Source: an uncultured Bacteroides sp. (GTDB taxonomy: Bacteria > Bacteroidota > Bacteroidia > Bacteroidales > Bacteroidaceae). From it: 40,864 nt of DNA. Positions 37,112 through 40,864 of the stretch are shown piece after piece; positions within the stretch are counted from its first letter, which is position 1; each line of letters opens with the position of its first letter. The notes beneath the pieces are model-generated. The model searched no databases and had not been told where the DNA came from. It saw only the letters and a program-made list of their open reading frames with translations. The stretch spans positions 1 to 40,864 of the forward strand of contig NZ_CABUHK010000054.1 of the NCBI RefSeq assembly GCF_902491285.1. The letters are read 5' to 3'. The translations under genes were made by a program, and so were the position numbers.

Positions 37112-37187
37112 TTAGAAATTAAGTAAGTATTCAAAAAGGTGCTTAATTGGGTAACCATATCTTTACTGCTGAAGTAAAAATATCCTT

Positions 37188-37330
37188 ATGTACAGTAGTG
37201 AAGATTTAGAAAAACTTTATATTAAGTACTAGATGGAGGTTTTACCAGTCAGTGTGTTGGTAGAAGGTTCTGTATGAAGAACAAGGTACCGTTAAAATCC
37301 AATAATTTTATGAGTGTTTTTTATAAGGTA
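37188..37330 (+). pseudogene. Possible decayed transposase accessory gene (IS66 orfA-like relic)
   Basis: In the otherwise gene-free 335-bp gap 37112-37446, an ATG at 37188 encodes MYSSEDLEKLYIKY, then a TAG stop, then MEVLPVSV in the same frame. A different frame continues with RRFCMKNKVPLKS at about 37260-37305. Read together they resemble the start of small helix-turn-helix proteins encoded beside IS66-type transposases in Bacteroides, with one nonsense and at least one frameshift change. The match is from memory of the family's general pattern, so confidence is modest. The rest of the gap shows no promoter or other gene. Confidence 0.35.
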
Positions 37331-37446
37331 TCGATTATGATACTATATAAAAAGGGGAATGCTCAAATTTGCCTACTAACGCCAAATTGGGAACAATGCT
37401 ATTTTATTTGGCTAAACTAAAAGGATATTCATAACTTCAATAAATT

Positions 37447-38109
37447 ATGTTTTACAAATTAATCAAGCGAATTTTTGACTTTATCTGTGCTTTGATAGGT
37501 ATCATTGGCACTTCACCATTGTGGATTATTAGTATTATTGGTATTTTAGTTTCCGATTGGGGACCGATATTCTATATAGCACATCGTATAGGTAAAGATA
37601 ATAAACCTTTTAAAATGTATAAGTTCCGTTCTATGCGGGCAGTAAAAGCGGCAACGGAGGCTTCTTTAAGACCTGATGAAGAACGTATCTTTTCATTTGG
37701 TCATTTTATTCGTAAAGTGAAGATTGATGAATTACCACAGATGTTAAATATTTTAAATGGCACAATGTCAATCATTGGTCCTCGTCCTGTTGCTCAAGAT
37801 CAGTTTGAAATGTTTCGTTATGGCAAATGGAATGAGGCTGCAAAAGTACCTGTAGGATTGAGTGGTCCTGCTGCTTTGTATGATTTTATATATGGGGACC
37901 AAATCACGGATGAAAAGGAATATATGGAAAAAGTATATCCTACACGTCGTGAATTGGAATATACATACGTGAAAAAAGCAGGTATCTTCTACGATTTGAA
38001 AATGATTATATATACAGTGATTTGTATTATTTATGCGTTGTTCGGTAAGGAATGTACATGGATGCTGAACGAGTTTATAAATGATGCGAAAGAAACAATG
38101 GAAAAGTAA
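37447..38109 (+). CDS. Initiating sugar-phosphate transferase (monotopic phosphoglycosyl transferase)
   Basis: The 220-residue protein has one hydrophobic N-terminal re-entrant helix (about 12-35). Next come KFRSM (59-63), the catalytic Asp-Glu pair in KIDELPQ (D94, E95) and IGPRP (from 110). This is the small PglC-like/C-terminal WcaJ-like class, which moves a sugar phosphate from a UDP-sugar to undecaprenyl phosphate to start each repeat unit. It lies after the gap that holds a transposase relic and opens the 3' module. The C-terminus is longer than in PglC and has an extra hydrophobic helix (about 190-203). Confidence 0.92.
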   Translation: MFYKLIKRIFDFICALIGIIGTSPLWIISIIGILVSDWGPIFYIAHRIGKDNKPFKMYKFRSMRAVKAATEASLRPDEERIFSFGHFIRKVKIDELPQMLNILNGTMSIIGPRPVAQDQFEMFRYGKWNEAAKVPVGLSGPAALYDFIYGDQITDEKEYMEKVYPTRRELEYTYVKKAGIFYDLKMIIYTVICIIYALFGKECTWMLNEFINDAKETMEK

Positions 38110-38127
38110 CATTTAAAATCTAAATTT

Positions 38128-38805
38128 ATGAAATACTTACTTGTAGTAGCCCATCCAGATGATGAGACTCTTGGTGCTGGTGCATCTATGTATAAATGGA
38201 CTCGTGAAGGACAGACAGTGGATGTAGCTATCATGTGTACGGAAGCAAAGGCTCGTGCGTTTCGTCTAGGAGATAACGAATTGGAAGATGACACAAATGC
38301 ATCAAATAAGTTTTTGGGTGTAAGTAAAATATATGAAGGAACTTTCCCAAATATTGAAATGAATACTGTTCCTCACTTGAAATTGGTACAATTTATTGAA
38401 AGTGTAATACGTGAGAGTGAGCCGGATATTATCATTACACATCATCCTGCAGATACAAACAATGATCATTTGCAGACTTCCATGGCTTGTCAGGAGGCTG
38501 TTCGTTTGTTTCAGCGCCAGTCAAATATAAAGTCTGTGAAGGAGTTTTGGTATATGGAAGTACCTTCATGTAGCGAGTGGGCAATCAATGATGCCATGAA
38601 TTTATTTCGTCCTAACTGTTATGTTGAGGTGGGTAAGGAAGGTGTGGATGCCAAATGCGAGGCGTTGGCTATGTACCGTGGTGTCATGCGTCCATATCCT
38701 CATCCTCGTAGCAATGAGTATATTTCAGGTTTGGCTGCAATGCGAGGTAGTCAATGGGGATGCAGTTACGCAGAGGCGTTCCAAGTGGTGTTGAGACGTT
38801 ATTAA
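38128..38805 (+). CDS. PIG-L family N-deacetylase
   Basis: The 225-residue protein has the zinc-binding AHPDDE motif at residues 8-13 and ITHHPADTNNDH in the middle, matching the PIG-L/LmbE deacetylases. These remove N-acetyl groups from GlcNAc-like sugars. It lies 18 bp after the initiating transferase, so it may deacetylate the first sugar, either lipid- or nucleotide-linked. That would leave a free amine which the ATP-grasp enzymes or an acyltransferase could modify. The substrate is inferred. Confidence 0.9.
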   Translation: MKYLLVVAHPDDETLGAGASMYKWTREGQTVDVAIMCTEAKARAFRLGDNELEDDTNASNKFLGVSKIYEGTFPNIEMNTVPHLKLVQFIESVIRESEPDIIITHHPADTNNDHLQTSMACQEAVRLFQRQSNIKSVKEFWYMEVPSCSEWAINDAMNLFRPNCYVEVGKEGVDAKCEALAMYRGVMRPYPHPRSNEYISGLAAMRGSQWGCSYAEAFQVVLRRY

Positions 38806-38815
38806 TATTTTATGT

Positions 38816-38896
38816 ATGAAATATTTAAAAGCTATATGGATATTTTGCTTCTACTTTTTTGTCCCTAGAAGAGCAAAACGAATGCCCAATAATTGA
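38816..38896 (+). CDS. Possible small membrane peptide
   Basis: A 26-codon frame encodes MKYLKAIWIFCFYFFVPRRAK followed by RMPNN: a hydrophobic aromatic helix with a basic end. It fills most of the 100 bp between the PIG-L and WbuC genes. No clear ribosome site is seen and no family is recognised, so it may be chance. Confidence 0.2.
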   Translation: MKYLKAIWIFCFYFFVPRRAKRMPNN

Positions 38897-38905
38897 ATAT
38901 ATAGT

Positions 38906-39343
38906 ATGGAAATAAATAAAAAAATGCTTGAAACTCTCTTTGCAGAGGCTAAAGAAAATTCACGTTTGCGTCAGAGCTTTGACCTACGTACTTCATCTGC
39001 TGATACCAGCCAACGCATGCTCAATGCATTGTTGCCAGGAACTGAAGTGCCTATCCATCGCCATGAAGATACTACAGAAACTGTAATCTGCTTGTGTGGT
39101 AAGTTGGACGAAATTATTTATGAAGAGGTTGTTTCATATGAGAATGATATGGCAGGACTTCTACAAGGTATGGATGCTCAAGATGTATCTCGCAAGGTGT
39201 CGTATCAAGAAGTACAACGTATTCACCTCAATCCTGCAGAAGCCAAGTATGGCTGTCAAATCCCCAAAGGTGCATGGCATACAGTAGAAGTATTTGAGCC
39301 TTCGGTGATATTTGAGGCCAAGGACGGAGCGTATCAAAAATAG
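38906..39343 (+). CDS. wbuC: WbuC family cupin metalloprotein
   Basis: The 145-residue protein has cupin motif 1 in VPIHRHEDTTETVICLCGKL and motif 2 in PKGAWHTVEVFEP. MLNALLPGTEVPIHRH is typical of WbuC proteins encoded in O-antigen and capsule loci. The histidines and glutamate would bind a metal. The reaction is not established for the family. It lies between the PIG-L and amidase genes in the 3' module and is cytoplasmic by sequence. Confidence 0.85.
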   Translation: MEINKKMLETLFAEAKENSRLRQSFDLRTSSADTSQRMLNALLPGTEVPIHRHEDTTETVICLCGKLDEIIYEEVVSYENDMAGLLQGMDAQDVSRKVSYQEVQRIHLNPAEAKYGCQIPKGAWHTVEVFEPSVIFEAKDGAYQK

Positions 39344-39355
39344 AACCATCTACAC

Positions 39356-39940
39356 ATGAAAATATTAATAGATAACGGACACGGCAAGGAAACTTCCGGC
39401 AAATGTTCGCCTGACGGTCGTTTGAAGGAGTATGCATATACTCGTGAGATTGCAGACCGAGTGGTAACCGGATTACAAAATGAAGGCATTGATGCTATGC
39501 GTATTGTGCCGGAAGAAAATGATGTGACGTTATCTGAGCGTGTGAAGCGTGTCAATGCATTCGGCAAAGAGGCTATATTGGTATCAATCCATTGCAATGC
39601 GATGGGGAATGGTGCTGAGTGGATGTCTGCAAACGGATGGAGCGTATTTGTTGGTAACAATGCTTCAATGAATAGCAAACGGCTTGCCCGGCAATTGGCA
39701 CAAGCTGCCTTGAACATGAAGGTGAAAGTACGTCGTCCGTCTCCACAAAAGTTGTATTGGACTGCCAATCTTTATATCTGTCAGAAAACGAATTGTCCGG
39801 CAGTGCTGGTCGAGAATTTCTTTCAGGATAATAAGGAGGATGTTGAATTCCTTCTCTCGGAAGAAGGGAAGCAGTGTGTCACGAATATATTGCTGGAAGG
39901 TATTACGAACTATTTAAAGGAATATCAAAGAAATATGTAG
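39356..39940 (+). CDS. N-acetylmuramoyl-L-alanine amidase (Amidase_3)
   Basis: The 194-residue protein is a bare zinc amidase domain. Metal ligands are H9 (DNGHG), E25 (LKEYAY) and H79 (SIHCNA), with catalytic E153 (VLVENFF), the set expected for Amidase_3. It would cut the bond between MurNAc and the peptide stem. No signal peptide or transmembrane segment is seen, which is odd for a peptidoglycan enzyme. Amidases of this type are commonly the last gene in Bacteroides CPS loci. It starts 12 bp after wbuC, so it is likely in the operon, and a hairpin follows. Confidence 0.9.
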   Translation: MKILIDNGHGKETSGKCSPDGRLKEYAYTREIADRVVTGLQNEGIDAMRIVPEENDVTLSERVKRVNAFGKEAILVSIHCNAMGNGAEWMSANGWSVFVGNNASMNSKRLARQLAQAALNMKVKVRRPSPQKLYWTANLYICQKTNCPAVLVENFFQDNKEDVEFLLSEEGKQCVTNILLEGITNYLKEYQRNM

Positions 39941-40061
39941 GTCCCTGAACTCATGATATATTCATGAATTCCCTGCATTATACGAGTTGGGAAGAATACA
40001 GCGGTATATTCCTGACTTATCCCTCATATTAGCGTAAAAGCTGATATGTGTTTGTATGTAA

Positions 40062-40097
40062 GATATATCAACTGTCTGTGAAGATGGTTGATATATC
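40062..40097 (+). terminator. Hairpin downstream of the CPS operon
   Basis: GATATATCAAC (40062-40072) and GTTGATATATC (40087-40097) form a perfect 11-bp stem with a 14-nt loop. Only a short T run (AGTTTTAGG) follows, so terminator activity is uncertain. It is the best candidate for the end of the CPS transcript. Confidence 0.5.
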
Positions 40098-40186
40098 AGT
40101 TTTAGGGGGTATGTTGATTAACGTCCTTTTTTATCGGTTTAAGGGAAAATAATTATGGATTAGTATCTATTCTCGGATTTACTTGT

Positions 40187-40194
40187 TACCTTTG
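40187..40194 (+). promoter_or_regulatory. -7 box (TACCTTTG) for the toxin-antitoxin pair
   Basis: TACCTTTG fits TAnnTTTG and lies 21 bp before the ATG at 40216. No TTTG is present at the expected upstream distance, so the match is partial. Confidence 0.4.
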
Positions 40195-40215
40195 TGGTAT
40201 AAAATAATTCATAAA

Positions 40216-40437
40216 ATGAAAAAGAAAGAATCTCATGATATAGAAGAGAAGAAAGAATATCTTTCACATGTGTCAGAACCAACCTCTGAATATGGAGCTT
40301 ATTCAAGTTCTACATCTATACCAGGTTGTTGTTCAATAGATGAACTTCATACAATTTTAGACCGTGTAGAAAAGAATTTTTCTCAGGGAAAAAAGGTGTG
40401 TAATGAAGAAGCCTTAAAGAGAATAATGTCGTGGTAG
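40216..40437 (+). CDS. Probable antitoxin of a type II toxin-antitoxin pair
   Basis: The 73-residue protein starts at ATG 40216 (MKKKESHDIEEKKEY). The frame opens further upstream, but that part overlaps the promoter. It is charged and ends with IDELHTILDRVEKNFSQGKKVCNEEALKRIMSW, a helix pattern common in small Bacteroides antitoxins. No DNA-binding domain is recognised with certainty. The call rests mainly on position: its stop overlaps the GTG start of a RelE/ParE-like gene by 7 bp. Confidence 0.65.
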   Translation: MKKKESHDIEEKKEYLSHVSEPTSEYGAYSSSTSIPGCCSIDELHTILDRVEKNFSQGKKVCNEEALKRIMSW

Positions 40438-40712
40438 AGTTTCAAGTTGAATGGGATGAAGAAGCTTTAGATGTTTTCAAGGCTATATTTCAGTGGTATA
40501 AGAAGAATTTAGGTCAGAAAGCTGCAGATAAGTTTCGAAATGGCATATTGAATGCTGTTCGTATTTTACAGTCTAATCCTCAATTAGGTAAGGTAGAAGA
40601 ACTATTGGTAGGTAGAGAGAAGCAATACCGTTCTTTATTAGAGTATCCTCATCATCGTATAATTTATTTTATAGAAGATTCTGTTATTTATATCGCATAT
40701 ATCATGGGATAA
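40431..40712 (+). CDS. RelE/ParE-family toxin, probably frameshifted at its C-terminus
   Basis: The 93-residue product from a GTG start has the RelE/ParE fold pattern: FQVEWDEEALDVFKAIFQWY, a helix pair, LGKVEELLVGREKQYRSLLEYPHHRIIYFI and VIYIAYI. It then stops as IMG. One base out of frame, 40705-40752 reads WDNRMDSKMIPIVVK, which matches the conserved WD-x-R-x-D/N end seen in Bacteroides members of this family. So the gene probably carries a 1-nt shift near 40704 and may be inactive, unless the sequence is in error or ribosomes shift. It is coupled to the antitoxin gene. Confidence 0.75.
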   Translation: MVEFQVEWDEEALDVFKAIFQWYKKNLGQKAADKFRNGILNAVRILQSNPQLGKVEELLVGREKQYRSLLEYPHHRIIYFIEDSVIYIAYIMG

Positions 40713-40831
40713 TCGCATGGATAGTAAAATGATTCCTATTGTAGTGAAATAAATGGTTTGAATGTGGTGATATATCTTTTCTCTGTGAAGATTATGGCTT
40801 AGTATTATATGTAACCATTCTATTTTCCGCC

Positions 40832-40862
40832 TTGACATAAGTTGTTAGCCGACATATCTTTG
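40832..40862 (+). promoter_or_regulatory. Bacteroides-type promoter at the right edge
   Basis: TTG at 40832-40834 and TATCTTTG at 40855-40862 are 20 bp apart. The promoter points out of the window, so the gene it serves cannot be seen. Confidence 0.6.
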
Positions 40863-40864
40863 CG

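Noticed and set aside
39964..40032. 22-codon frame after the amidase gene
   Set aside because: Short, no ribosome site or family, and next to hairpins; likely chance.

Overview
This window looks like chromosomal DNA of a gut Bacteroides or close relative. The evidence is repeated promoters of the Bacteroides type (TTTG, 19-21 bp, TAnnTTTG), an UpxY-type NusG paralogue next to a tyrosine recombinase, and a wza/wzc-led capsular polysaccharide (CPS) locus. Species is not determined.

Positions 1-11500 are housekeeping and metabolism. They hold an SDR/epimerase-like gene and a small secreted protein, followed by an aspT-aspD pair that would export alanine made by aspartate decarboxylation. Next come formate-tetrahydrofolate ligase (fhs) and serine hydroxymethyltransferase (glyA), two convergent C1 genes separated by terminator hairpins. 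A tight leftward cluster pyrB-pyrI-flavin reductase-outer-membrane barrel completes this part.

Positions 11572-14773 are the control and border region of the CPS locus. Three leftward genes (a Lin1244/DUF4373-like protein, an SH3-barrel-like protein and an unknown lysine-rich protein) surround an array of four 13-bp elements spaced exactly 22 bp apart in alternating orientation. A rightward tyrosine recombinase follows. It ends 41 bp before a roughly 280-bp segment bounded by 21-bp inverted repeats. The segment carries a good Bacteroides promoter that points left, away from the CPS genes, so the sequence appears to be captured in the OFF phase. It also carries two terminator-like hairpins.

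Positions 14774-39940 are the CPS operon, all rightward. The order is upxY, a WbpM/FlaA1-like dehydratase, wza, wzc, two nucleotide-sugar pathways (Ugd plus UDP-GlcA 4-epimerase giving UDP-GalA; WbpP plus WbpO giving UDP-GalNAcA), wzx, four glycosyltransferases, two acyltransferases, two ATP-grasp ligases, a CapA-like protein and an EpsG-like polymerase. A 335-bp gap with a decayed transposase-like relic comes next. The 3' module holds the initiating phosphoglycosyl transferase, a PIG-L deacetylase, a WbuC cupin and an amidase. Together these predict a Wzx/Wzy-type acidic polysaccharide rich in uronic acids, probably O-acylated and perhaps carrying amide-linked amino acids.

Positions 40183-40864 hold a small type II toxin-antitoxin-like pair whose toxin appears frameshifted just before its conserved C-terminal WDxRxD motif. 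A strong promoter pointing out of the window sits at the right edge.
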